Positions 26,018 through 33,823 of a stretch of 64,000 nt of DNA are shown here, piece by piece; position 1 is the first letter of the stretch, and every line of letters begins with the position of its first letter. Made by a program: the position numbers and the translations under genes. The notes below the pieces were generated by a model. That model was not told the DNA's origin. It ran no database searches and worked only from the letters and a program-made list of their open reading frames with translations. Origin of the DNA: Chlorobium sp. (GTDB lineage: Bacteria > Bacteroidota > Chlorobiia > Chlorobiales > Chlorobiaceae); the NCBI GenBank assembly GCA_028277485.1, contig JANQGE010000057.1, positions 1 to 64,000 of the forward strand, given 5' to 3'.

Positions 26018-26159
26018 GGGCACCTCTATAAATTGTCGTGCGCGCCTTGATTACTTCGTTAGCCGGTGCTCGAAATCCTCATGTACTCTATGTACGCTCT
26101 GGTTTCTGTGCTCCGTTCGCCTCGTACTCAAGTCGCTCACGACAATTTATAGAGGTGCC
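26018..26159 (-). repeat. MITE-like element with matching inverted ends (composite)
   Basis: 142-bp copy whose two ends are nearly perfect inverted repeats: it starts GGGCACCTCTATAAATTG followed by TCGTG and ends with the reverse complement. Other copies have different left and right ends. The inside is a reverse-orientation long form. It looks like a recombinant of two copies. Confidence 0.85.
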
Positions 26160-26160
26160 T

Positions 26161-26323
26161 TTTATTCCGCGGTTCAATTGCAGCGTTGACCGGATAGAGC
26201 TACATAGAGGTGCCCACATGTTGTTGAATAGGGCGGGCGGCTGTTCGCCCCGGCCCCTTTATTGGCCGGTGCCGGGAATCCTCAAGTCCCGGCTTGTCGG
26301 GACACACGACATTTGAGGTGCCT
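26161..26323. repeat. Adjacent MITE-like fragments
   Basis: Two further partial copies follow directly. The first (26161-26215) has TTTATTCCGCGGTTCAATTG and ends ACATAGAGGTGCCC. The second (to 26323) is a GC-rich variant with GGCCGGTGCCGGGAATCC and GACATTTGAGGTGCC. With the preceding copy this makes a cluster of three elements in about 300 nt; the 426-nt gap 25990-26415 holds little else. Confidence 0.65.
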
Positions 26324-26415
26324 CTCGGCGGCTGTTCTTCTTCCTGTTTCCCTGCCATGGTTTTTCAGTGTTTTCCTTATCTTCCTTCATCTCTTTGTTT
26401 CATGCATAGTTGTCG

Positions 26416-26823
26416 ATGATGAACTGGTTTAAAAACAATTCTTCTGTACTCATCATATCGCGGGTTGTGCTTGCTTTTTCGTGGATCTATCAGGGAGCGG
26501 TTCCCAAGGTTATCTGCCGGAGCCCGGAAGAAATCGAGCTTCTGGAGCATGTTGTCGGAGCTTATGAGCTGGCTTGTGCGGCGGTTACCTGGATGGGGTA
26601 TGGTGAGATTGTGTTCGGAATTGTTCTTCTGTTCACATCCCGGGGTTGGGTCTTCCTGCTTAATGTTTTAGCTTTACTAATGCTTTTGGGTTATGTGGCG
26701 GTTTTTCAGCCGGATCTTTTGACCCTGCCGTTTAATCCGCTGATCCTCAACGTGTCCCTTATCGGCATTTCCCTGATAGCCTATGGTGAACTTAGAAAAG
26801 ACAAAACCCTTGCAAGGCGCTAA
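26416..26823 (+). CDS. DoxX-like small membrane protein
   Basis: 135 residues from the ATG at 26416 (a TTG at 26410 or the ATG at 26419 are alternatives). Four hydrophobic segments: 10-24, about 55-70, 72-90 and 103-125. ISRVVLAFSWIYQGAVPKVICRSPEEIELLEHV fits the DoxX-like family (IYQGLVPK motif), whose members are small inner-membrane proteins of uncertain, possibly redox-related function. The following gene overlaps its 3' end by 41 nt, so the two are cotranscribed and probably coupled. Confidence 0.7.
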   Translation: MMNWFKNNSSVLIISRVVLAFSWIYQGAVPKVICRSPEEIELLEHVVGAYELACAAVTWMGYGEIVFGIVLLFTSRGWVFLLNVLALLMLLGYVAVFQPDLLTLPFNPLILNVSLIGISLIAYGELRKDKTLARR

Positions 26824-28096
26824 AAAAAACCGATTTGCGATCGAGCCGGGTGCAATTGCCAGGATATACCTTTCCGTATCGGTGTTTATCATAACCCTGG
26901 CAGCCTTTCTGGGGGCAGCCGGCGCATGGACCGGCAGTGTGTTTTTCAATACGGTGCATCCGTATGTTTTTTTTGTGGGATTTGGCAATCTGGCGATCCT
27001 TATCCTCAATCGCTATCTGACTTCCGCAATCTATCCTGCGCTGGAGGTGGATCCCGGAAAGCAGATGCGTTATATTTACGGCGTTTTGCTCTCGGTGTTC
27101 TGCGTCATTGTGGCGATTTACATGGGGTGGCCGGTTCTCAAGGCTTTTGTCGGTCTGTTCCTCACGGTCATTGTTGCGTTTGCTGCATGGGAAATTTTTT
27201 CAACGGCTTCCGTGGGAAAGATGTGGCGCGAGGTGGCCGTGCGCTACTATGTTTTTGATGTGCTTTTTTTACTCAATGCCAACCTGGGACTGTTTGCTCT
27301 GGGGCTCAAGGAGACCTTCCCCGACCTCGGCGTTATCCCTTTTTTCGTGACCCAGTCTGTATATTTTCTGGGCTCATCCTTTCCGCTGAGCATAAGCGTC
27401 ATGGGGTTTCTCTATACATACGTCTGGCGCCGTTCGTCCAAAAGAGAGCTGATCAAACAGCTCTTCAGTATCTGGTTCTATGTTTTCGTGGGAGGCGTGC
27501 TGGTTTTTCTGGTTGCTATTCTGATGGGAAATTACCTCGGTATGATGCTGATAAGTCATACCCTTATGTTAGGTGTCGTGGCAATTCTTGCTGGTTTTTC
27601 CCGGTATCTGTACAGGTTTTTTTCCCGGTATTTCAAGCACCCTGCGCTTGCTTTCCTGCTTTCAGGGCTTGCCCTGCTTTTGGCTGCAAGCGCTTATGGC
27701 ATCATGAATATTTACTTTTTCGAGCAATTCGGCTCCGTGCCGCCGATACCAAAGGACAGTATGTGGATTTATCACTCTCATACTCATGCCGCGCTGCTGG
27801 GATGGATAACGTTCTCGTTTACAGGTATGGTCTATATTGTGGTTCCGGCTATTGTCCGCACAAACTCGTTTGAGCTGCTGCGGACAGAAGACACCCTTTC
27901 GCAACTGCTTGACGAAAAAACCTTCGCCAGAGCTTTCCGGCAATTGGTCGTTGCCCTGGTTTCGGCAGCAGCGGTTCTCCTGGCTTTCTATCTTGAAAGC
28001 AATTCTCTGCTGGCCCTGTCCGGCATGGTTTTCGGAATCGTCATGTATTACTCGAAGGTTAATCTCGGCAAGGCTTTCCGCAGCTATCCCGCTTAG
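26783..28096 (+). CDS. Polytopic membrane protein resembling haem-copper oxidase subunit I
   Basis: 437 residues with about 12 hydrophobic segments. The motif YHSHTHAALLGWITFSFTG followed by MVYIVVPAI recalls the His-rich helix of cytochrome oxidase subunit I/CcoN-like proteins (HxHxxLLG...G..Y..P), and further His residues (YLGMMLISHTLMLG) could bind haem. The HPHVH copper-site region of true oxidases is not evident, so it is probably a subunit-I-like protein of unknown activity. It overlaps the DoxX-like gene by 41 nt and is followed after 13 nt by the pentapeptide-repeat gene. Confidence 0.6.
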   Translation: MVNLEKTKPLQGAKKNRFAIEPGAIARIYLSVSVFIITLAAFLGAAGAWTGSVFFNTVHPYVFFVGFGNLAILILNRYLTSAIYPALEVDPGKQMRYIYGVLLSVFCVIVAIYMGWPVLKAFVGLFLTVIVAFAAWEIFSTASVGKMWREVAVRYYVFDVLFLLNANLGLFALGLKETFPDLGVIPFFVTQSVYFLGSSFPLSISVMGFLYTYVWRRSSKRELIKQLFSIWFYVFVGGVLVFLVAILMGNYLGMMLISHTLMLGVVAILAGFSRYLYRFFSRYFKHPALAFLLSGLALLLAASAYGIMNIYFFEQFGSVPPIPKDSMWIYHSHTHAALLGWITFSFTGMVYIVVPAIVRTNSFELLRTEDTLSQLLDEKTFARAFRQLVVALVSAAAVLLAFYLESNSLLALSGMVFGIVMYYSKVNLGKAFRSYPA

Positions 28097-28109
28097 TAAA
28101 CAAATAAAG

Positions 28110-29453
28110 ATGACAATGAGACAAGTTTTGATTATATGTGCATTTTGCATCTTTGCGCTGACTTTCCGGTCAACAGGTCATTCATACGACAACGTGCACT
28201 ACGGTATTATCCAGGAAGGCGTCGAGGAGTGGAACAAGGCGAGAAAGAGTGAGCCCGAAAAGCGTTTTGATCTCAGTGGTGCCATCTTGAAAGGGAAAAA
28301 TCTCAGGGGAGTCGATTTCAGCAATACCGATTTACAGGAAGCAATTTTTACGGGTTCCGATCTGAGTGACGCCGATCTTCGCGGAGCGGTTCTCGACGGT
28401 GCTGATCTGAAAAAAGCTCTTCTTTATGACGCAATCCTTCGCGAAGCTTCGTTACGCGACGCCGATCTTGAAGAAGCAAGCCTTGAAGGCGCGGATATGA
28501 GAGGTGCTGTCCTTGACGGTGCGGTCATAAAACAGGCGGATCTTGCTAACAGTGTGCTGCGAGGGGCAAGTCTTCGAGGAGTCGATCTGCGTGCTTCCAG
28601 CCTCAGGACGGCTGACCTTGCCGGGTGCAACCTTGATGGTGCTTATTTGTGGAGGGCTGTGCTTGACGAAGCAAATCTTGAAAAAGCTCTGGTAACACCG
28701 GTGACCGTTGTTGAAACAGGCAATTATGCCGATCGGGCATGGGCGGAGAAAAAGAGGGCTGTTTTATCGGCTCCTGAAAACAACGACGTTAGCACCATTG
28801 CAGCACCGATGAACGTGGTCGATGCCGGAGGCAGTGCCGATCGGGTATCGGCAGAAAAGACAATGGTTGCTGGGTCAAGCTCTGACACTCGGTCCATAAC
28901 ATCGGGGACGGAAAGCGGGAAGCAGGAAACCGCAGCGGTAGTTCCGGAAAAGACCTGGCCCGTAAATCCCGTACAACAGAAGATCCGGTTTGGTGTGACG
29001 CGTCGGGATGCCGGAGGCTTGTCTTATGATGTTCACCAGCGCGAGCTGCTGGTCGACAGTGTTTCGCGGTGGAACAAGACGAGAAAAATGAACCCCGAGG
29101 CTCCCGTACATCTTGCAGGGGCGAAATTAAGCCGGAAAGTGTTGGATGGTGCGGATTTGCGAAATGCGGATCTGAGAGGTGCCCTGTTAAAACGCACTGA
29201 TCTTATCGATGCGGACATGCGGGGGGCCAACCTGACGGGCGCGAACCTTCGTGAAGCGGATCTGACAACCGCGGATCTCGGGGGGGTCGACCTTCGAGGG
29301 GCTTATCTATGGAGGGCGAATCTCAGCTGGACCATACTTGACGGTGCGGTTGTCAATTCTCTCACTGTTTTGGAAACCGGAAAAAACGCGACTCCGGAAT
29401 GGGCGGAAAAAGCAGGTGCGGTGTACCATAGCGCGTCCGACACCGGGGATTAG
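28110..29453 (+). CDS. Exported pentapeptide-repeat protein with two tandem modules
   Basis: 447 residues from the ATG at 28110 (28116 is also possible). The N-terminus RQVLIICAFCIFALTFRSTG is a signal peptide. Two modules follow, each with the same order: a helix with a WNKxRKxxPE core (EEWNKARKSEPE; SRWNKTRKMNPE), a run of A(D/N)LxG pentapeptides, a YLWRA(V/N)L segment, then a TV(V/L)ETG...WAEK tail. The modules are separated by about 85 residues of low-complexity linker in which part of the tail is repeated once more. Pentapeptide repeats form a right-handed quadrilateral beta-helix. Function unknown; location outside the cytoplasm is predicted. Confidence 0.85.
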   Translation: MTMRQVLIICAFCIFALTFRSTGHSYDNVHYGIIQEGVEEWNKARKSEPEKRFDLSGAILKGKNLRGVDFSNTDLQEAIFTGSDLSDADLRGAVLDGADLKKALLYDAILREASLRDADLEEASLEGADMRGAVLDGAVIKQADLANSVLRGASLRGVDLRASSLRTADLAGCNLDGAYLWRAVLDEANLEKALVTPVTVVETGNYADRAWAEKKRAVLSAPENNDVSTIAAPMNVVDAGGSADRVSAEKTMVAGSSSDTRSITSGTESGKQETAAVVPEKTWPVNPVQQKIRFGVTRRDAGGLSYDVHQRELLVDSVSRWNKTRKMNPEAPVHLAGAKLSRKVLDGADLRNADLRGALLKRTDLIDADMRGANLTGANLREADLTTADLGGVDLRGAYLWRANLSWTILDGAVVNSLTVLETGKNATPEWAEKAGAVYHSASDTGD

Positions 29454-29454
29454 A

Positions 29455-29588
29455 AGGCGCCTGTCTGTCGTGAGCGGCTTGAATAAGATGGGGACGGAGT
29501 CCCCCGGCGTGCCGGGATACGCAGAGTACATGAGGATTTCAAGTGCCGGCTGGCGAAGGAATCAGGACGTGCGACAAATTGAGGAGCC
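29455..29588 (+). repeat. MITE-like element, diverged copy
   Basis: Recognisable by TGTCGTGAGCGGCTTGA, GAGTACATGAGGATTTC and AATCAGGACGTGCGACAA. Its middle has a GC-rich replacement (CCCCCGGCGTGCCGGGA). The tips are altered (AGGCGCC and GGAGCC). It occupies the first part of the 347-nt gap 29454-29800; the rest of that gap is AT-rich sequence without a gene and must contain the glycosyltransferase promoter. Confidence 0.7.
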
Positions 29589-29800
29589 ATAAGGAAAATG
29601 ACCTGAATTTATTGTTGTATACTATAGCCGAAAGGGAAAACCATCGGCTGTCAGGGGAATGATACAACTCAGGATAAATAATTTTGAATCGAGCGTCTTG
29701 AATTGTCCTTTATAACAAGTAATACATGTGACGAGAGAAAAGAGAAAAGTCACGGGGTTCTCGAACGATCGCTCAATTCAGGTGAAAATTTTGGAGCACT

Positions 29801-30670
29801 ATGAAAAGAACAGGTGAACCGCTGGTAACGGTTACTATTCCGATGTATAACAATGAGAAGTTCATCAGCCAGACTATTGAATCGATTCTTTCTCAAACAT
29901 ACACCAATTTCGAGCTGCTGATCTATGACGACAACTCGACTGACGCATCATACAAGATAGCAACTTCCTTCAGGGATTCCAGGTTGCGTGTTTTCAGAAA
30001 CGAAAAAAACCTGGGCCCTGAAGGGAACTGGAACAGGGCTATTAACAACGTCAGCGGCAAGTATGTCAAACTTATATGCGGTGATGACATTCTCTATCCG
30101 AAATGCCTGGAGAAGCAGGTGGCTGTGTTTGAAAAACATTCGCAGGCCGGTATAAGTCTTGTCTGCAGCCAGCGGACAATTATCAATCCGGAAGGAAAAT
30201 CCCTGATAAAGAAGATCAATCTGGTAGACAAAGGAAGGCATAAGGCTGTCGATGTTATCAGAAAGATCATACGAATGGGAACAAATATTCTCGGTGAGCC
30301 GGTCTGCGGACTTTACCCGGCAGTGCTTCTCCCGTATACCCGCGGGTACAGCGCAAAGGTTCCTTACACTATCGATCTTGAATTCTGGATGCAGCTTCTC
30401 AGGCTCGGCGATCTTTATATGATCGATGAATCTCTCTGCGCATTCAGGATTTCCGATGAATCATGGTCGTCGAGGATTGGGGATATGCGCTACCATCACT
30501 TTATAGAGTTTATGGAACAGACGGCTTCGGAAAAGTCGTTCGAGGTGACCGATCTTGACATGTTCATCGGGAAAATCAATTGCGCCGTTCATTCCATGAC
30601 CAGCACTGTGGGCTTTAAACTGTTTGCAGGATCTTCCCAGGGAGATGACCGGCCGGCATTCGGCGGTTAA
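29801..30670 (+). CDS. Glycosyltransferase family 2
   Basis: 289 residues, a GT-A fold glycosyltransferase. VTVTIPMYNNEKFISQTIESILSQTY, LLIYDDNSTDAS and YVKLICGDDILYPKCLEKQV give the nucleotide-sugar site and the DD metal site (in place of DxD). The C-terminal part has no membrane segment, so the enzyme is cytoplasmic. The acceptor is unknown. It is not in a polysaccharide cluster; the next gene codes for a Nif11-like leader peptide about 155 nt downstream, with a MITE tip in between. Confidence 0.88.
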   Translation: MKRTGEPLVTVTIPMYNNEKFISQTIESILSQTYTNFELLIYDDNSTDASYKIATSFRDSRLRVFRNEKNLGPEGNWNRAINNVSGKYVKLICGDDILYPKCLEKQVAVFEKHSQAGISLVCSQRTIINPEGKSLIKKINLVDKGRHKAVDVIRKIIRMGTNILGEPVCGLYPAVLLPYTRGYSAKVPYTIDLEFWMQLLRLGDLYMIDESLCAFRISDESWSSRIGDMRYHHFIEFMEQTASEKSFEVTDLDMFIGKINCAVHSMTSTVGFKLFAGSSQGDDRPAFGG

Positions 30671-30776
30671 CTTCGGGTTCTTCTCAGAAGGTTTTTACCG
30701 GTTCTTTCCTGGGAAGAAAAGGATTTATTGATGATATTACACAGAGAAATGGTTTGTCTCCGGTTGAGGGCTTTAA

Positions 30777-30797
30777 GGGCACCTCTATGTATTGTTC
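30777..30797 (+). repeat. MITE-like left-tip fragment
   Basis: GGGCACCTCTATGTATTG followed by TTC: only the left tip of the element remains, 29 nt before the Nif11-like gene. Confidence 0.6.
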
Positions 30798-30825
30798 ATT
30801 CTAACACCATAAACTGTCGGTAGTT

Positions 30826-31089
30826 ATGTCAGTAGCTTCAGCAAAGGAGTTTTTGGAAAAAATTACATCAGACGATGCTTTTCGCCATGCGCTCATCAGC
30901 AAGCTTGCCAGATACCGGACCGAGCTTGTCAGCCAAGCCGGTTTTGAGTTCAACGAAAAGGAGCTTGACGAGGCCAAATCCGCCTTGCCCGCAGGAAGGT
31001 TGGGACAGGTGCCGAGCTGGTTCTGCGATGTTGAAGAGAGCGGCAAGCCCTATGCGGGGCGCAGGTGCGGCGGCGGACTCTGGCATTAA
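30826..31089 (+). CDS. Nif11-like leader peptide / putative RiPP precursor
   Basis: 87 residues. Residues 1-50 match the Nif11 domain: SVASAKEFLEKITSDDAFR, a short helix, then VSQAGFEFNEKELDEA (the xxAGFxFxxxEL motif). Nif11 domains serve as leader peptides of ribosomally made natural products. The C-terminal 25-30 residues would be the core; it contains Cys67 and Cys81, and ends RRCGGGLWH. No lanthionine synthetase, radical SAM maturase or C39 protease gene is in the window. Neighbours are a GT2 glycosyltransferase and an alpha/beta hydrolase. It could also be a non-precursor Nif11 protein. Confidence 0.75.
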   Translation: MSVASAKEFLEKITSDDAFRHALISKLARYRTELVSQAGFEFNEKELDEAKSALPAGRLGQVPSWFCDVEESGKPYAGRRCGGGLWH

Positions 31090-31140
31090 TACAATGCTTG
31101 TTTCTATGGCTTGCGAACTATCAACCTAACCCCCCCAGAC

Positions 31141-32421
31141 ATGAAACCGATCTGCATCAACAACTATTGCTTTGACCATGCTCACCTGTGGATTCAGTAT
31201 GACAAGTCTGTTCCCCTGTTTGTCGAGGTGGCGATAGAGATTTTTTATCCCCGTGACCGCCAGGCAAACGGGCTTGTGATGTTCAACCACGGATTTCTTA
31301 TCGGTGTCGACCTGTTGTTCTATCCGAAAAAAATTATCGGACCCCTGTTCAACGACAATCCTCTCTTTGGAGTTCATCCATCGTACTACTACAACTACTC
31401 CCGTGCCCTTGTCGAAAAGAACTGGGCCATGGCGTATGTGACCGCGACACACATACAGGCCCAGGGTATTCCCTGGACCGATTTTGGAGGCAATCCGAGA
31501 GTGGGACAGGAGGCTTATGCCGCCGCCTCTTATCTTATCAAGTACGGCGTGACCGACGAGTTTTACAAAGCGGAAAGACGGTATAAGAACACCTCCCTGT
31601 ATAAACCCGAAGAGGTTGAAAAAGCCCGCTTCATGCGTTCTAACAACGTGATTTTTGCGGGTCATTCTGTGGGCGGCGCCCATGCCCAGGTTCCGGCAAC
31701 CGGTTTCGAAACTATGCAGAAGATCGGCAACGACACCTGCCGGCCGTTTAACCCGGTTATCTATGACCGTGAAGTTTTTCCCAAATATTCAGACTGCATG
31801 TCGGATTGGGAACCGGAAGAGAGAGCGAACCCTGTCGGTCTCATACAGCTTTCTCCCGTAGATCAGAAGATACCGCTGCTTGCTCCCGGAATGGCTCCAT
31901 ATCGCGAGGCTTTGTCTGAAAAACCGTTGCCTATACTCATGATTGTCGGGGAATGCGACAGCGCCAGCCTGAAAGATTCACAACCGCCGGCATGGTCTGC
32001 AAAACCGGGGGAGACAACCGAATTTTCTCAGCAGGCACCCGAAGGAAGTGACTCATGGGCGGTTGTTGCAAATGTGAAGCACGGCAGCCACTGCGGCTAT
32101 CTTACACAAAAAAGCGATCTATGCAGTCTTGCCGATGAAAATTCAGGTTTGTGTAAAAAAGGCACCCCGACCTGGAAAGCCGGCGGAGAGGAAGCTGCAT
32201 TTACCACCGAACTGTTCAAGAAGTTTATCGGCATGTATCCCGACGGCCAAGGGTTTCCCGGTGATTTTAAACAATGGATCCACAGCGATTTCATCCAGTG
32301 GCTCAACAAGGAAAACCCGTATGGTGAGATCAAGCTGGTGCCGTTTGCCGACAAGAGGTATATCGACTATGTCTCGCGCGGCGGCTGCCCGCCGCTGGAA
32401 GAGAAAAAGGGCAAGAAGTAG
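31141..32421 (+). CDS. Large alpha/beta hydrolase
   Basis: 426 residues from the ATG at 31141. The fold is shown by MFNHGFLIGVDLLFYPKK (oxyanion-hole strand), the nucleophile elbow FAGHSVGGAHAQV (Ser in GHSVGG) and ILMIVGECDSAS before the acid. Residues VANVKHGSHCGYLTQ provide the likely catalytic His. There is no signal peptide or membrane segment. Several Cys residues (DTCRPF, SDCMSDW, SDLCSLADENSGLCKK) are spread through the C-terminal half. Substrate unknown. It starts 51 nt after the Nif11-like gene and is probably cotranscribed with it. Confidence 0.75.
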   Translation: MKPICINNYCFDHAHLWIQYDKSVPLFVEVAIEIFYPRDRQANGLVMFNHGFLIGVDLLFYPKKIIGPLFNDNPLFGVHPSYYYNYSRALVEKNWAMAYVTATHIQAQGIPWTDFGGNPRVGQEAYAAASYLIKYGVTDEFYKAERRYKNTSLYKPEEVEKARFMRSNNVIFAGHSVGGAHAQVPATGFETMQKIGNDTCRPFNPVIYDREVFPKYSDCMSDWEPEERANPVGLIQLSPVDQKIPLLAPGMAPYREALSEKPLPILMIVGECDSASLKDSQPPAWSAKPGETTEFSQQAPEGSDSWAVVANVKHGSHCGYLTQKSDLCSLADENSGLCKKGTPTWKAGGEEAAFTTELFKKFIGMYPDGQGFPGDFKQWIHSDFIQWLNKENPYGEIKLVPFADKRYIDYVSRGGCPPLEEKKGKK

Positions 32422-32835
32422 AGCTGGGGGAAGGAGCCGGAATTTGGAAGCAAGAAACCAGTGAGACAAGTCGGCAGTTGGCAGGGAAGTGCTAAGTACT
32501 GAGTGTTGAGCAATGAGAGTTGAGTTCTGGGTTGAGGAAGCAGGAGAGCGTTTTATTGCCTGTCACCTTCTGGCTTGACCCGGAGAACCATCTTTTGTCG
32601 GAAATGAGTATGGATGCCGCATCAAATGTGGCATGACTCTGTTAACCTTGGCGTGTAAGCCGTCAGGTCAACAGGCACCCAGGAAACGTCTTACTTGTCG
32701 GTGTTATAACGAATGATTGACCGGTTAATGGCGTTATATTAAAAGAAGCAGCCGGAGAAAAAAGCCTGAAAGGAATATGGAAAGACAGCGGTTTTGAGAA
32801 ACTGGTTGATCTTGGCGAGGCAGAAGTATGCACAA
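32422..32835. other. 414-nt spacer without a confident gene
   Basis: Contains a heptamer tract (32474-32544) and a short antitoxin-like remnant (32721-32852). The remaining sequence shows no open frame with family resemblance. Confidence 0.6.
32474..32544. repeat. Degenerate tandem heptamer tract
   Basis: Reads in strict 7-nt steps: CAGTTGG CAGGGAA GTGCTAA then GTACTGA GTGTTGA then GCAATGA GAGTTGA then GTTCTGG GTTGAGG. Each unit differs by 1-4 bases, but the 7-bp period is kept for ten units. Confidence 0.65.
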
Positions 32836-32852
32836 TCAGTTTTCAGGATTGA
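32721..32852 (+). pseudogene. Possible remnant of an antitoxin C-terminus
   Basis: Open frame without a start codon. It reads KEAAGEKSLKGIWKDSGF followed by EKLVDLGEAEV, which resembles the C-terminal toxin-binding tail of VapB/Phd-type antitoxins. It is overlapped at its end by brnA on the other strand. The match is short and could be chance. Confidence 0.2.
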
Positions 32853-33138
32853 CATTTCGGTTTGCCGAGGCATCATAGAGGCTGCCGGAAACATACTTGT
32901 GAATAATACTGGCAACTAATGTTTGATAGGGGATCCCCTCCTGCAATGCTTTTCTTTGAATTGCTGTCAAATCCCTTCCCGATATCTTTATGCTTATTGT
33001 TTTATTTCGCTTGAATGCCTCCCTTGCGGATTCTTCAAGGAATTTTTTCCTTTCGGGGGTAAGAGTCGAAGTGAATTCTCCCGCTTCATAAGCTTCCAGC
33101 ATTTCCTGCTCTTCTTTATCGAGTTTATTGCTATTCAT
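32836..33138 (-). CDS. BrnA-type ribbon-helix-helix antitoxin
   Basis: 100 residues. The C-terminal half KTISIKISGRDLTAIQRKALQEGIPYQTLVASIIHKY is a ribbon-helix-helix (CopG/BrnA-like) DNA-binding domain. The N-terminal EEQEMLEAYEAGEF segment is the toxin-contact helix found in BrnA-like and related antitoxins. Its ATG overlaps the end of the toxin gene by 4 nt (ATGA), so the two are coupled, with toxin first, the typical BrnT/BrnA order. It probably represses its own promoter. Confidence 0.82.
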   Translation of the reverse strand: MNSNKLDKEEQEMLEAYEAGEFTSTLTPERKKFLEESAREAFKRNKTISIKISGRDLTAIQRKALQEGIPYQTLVASIIHKYVSGSLYDASANRNVNPEN

Positions 33139-33413
33139 TTTTTAACTCCCAGATATCGTCGGGTTGCTTTGCGACTCGGCACTATCGTTTTCAGAAAAAT
33201 TTCCTGCTCATTTTCAACATAAGGAACAAGGTAAGCGTACTCATCGATGGCAACGATAAAAACCCGCTGGTGTGCATATTGCTCTTTGCCAGGATGAGAG
33301 ATGTCGTCAAGCAAACCTCCTGACTGCATCGAAAAAACAATTTCTTCAAAAGAAATTTTTCTTTCAGTGATAAGTTTGCGGTTTTTCTCCGGATTCCAGT
33401 TGATGGTTTTCAT
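33135..33413 (-). CDS. BrnT-family toxin
   Basis: 92 residues with the BrnT (DUF497) layout: INWNPEKNRKLITERKISFEEIVF at the N-terminus, RVFIVAIDEYAYLVPYVENEQEIFLKTIVPSRKATRRYL at the C-terminus. BrnT proteins are RelE-fold ribonucleases that inhibit translation. The catalytic-type basic residues near the C-terminus (RKATRR) are present. The promoter must lie in 33414-33500, just before a heptamer tract. Such pairs often mark accessory or mobile DNA. Confidence 0.82.
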   Translation of the reverse strand: MKTINWNPEKNRKLITERKISFEEIVFSMQSGGLLDDISHPGKEQYAHQRVFIVAIDEYAYLVPYVENEQEIFLKTIVPSRKATRRYLGVKK

Positions 33414-33823
33414 GGAACGCGACCTTTACATAAATAATAAAAATTTTAAAATTTTTCGCTTGAAGGCATGTTTTAAGCTCCCGTTTCATGCCTTTGCTCT
33501 GTAGAGCTATCCAAGCAACCAACCAACTCAGGTCTGACCCGATTAGCTACAGGGGGCAAGGGAGTGCCAAGTGCTGAGCAATGGACAATCAAGCTATAAG
33601 CCATCCAGCTATCCAGCCACTTGTTACTTTTGAATTTTGACTTTCCTTTCGAGAGCGAATTTTATAAGGTTTTTATCAGTTTGCTCTTGTAACTTCCGTG
33701 GAGTTTGTCGTATCGCCTTCATGGATATGAGAATTATTTTTCTGATATTTGGCTGACTTTCGGGGCCAAGTATTGCCTGAATTGAGCGTTTCAACAAATG
33801 CCCAGGGTTTAGTTATTGCCATT
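33414..33823. other. 410-nt spacer with heptamer tracts
   Basis: No separate gene is seen. It contains the brnTA promoter, the heptamer tracts at 33502-33652 and the start region of the large oxidoreductase. Confidence 0.6.
33502..33652. repeat. Degenerate tandem heptamer tract, long
   Basis: Two blocks. The first has AGCTATC CAAGCAA CCAACCA. The second (from about 33565) runs GTGCTGA GCAATGG ACAATCA then AGCTATA AGCCATC CAGCTAT CCAGCCA CTTGTTA CTTTTGA ATTTTGA. The 7-bp phase is unbroken for more than 80 nt although the unit drifts from GTGCTGA-like to its complementary CTTGTTA-like form. Confidence 0.65.

Noticed and set aside
27837..28109. Upstream extension of the pentapeptide-repeat gene
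   Set aside because: It overlaps the membrane-protein gene in another frame, and the ATG at 28110 gives a signal peptide.
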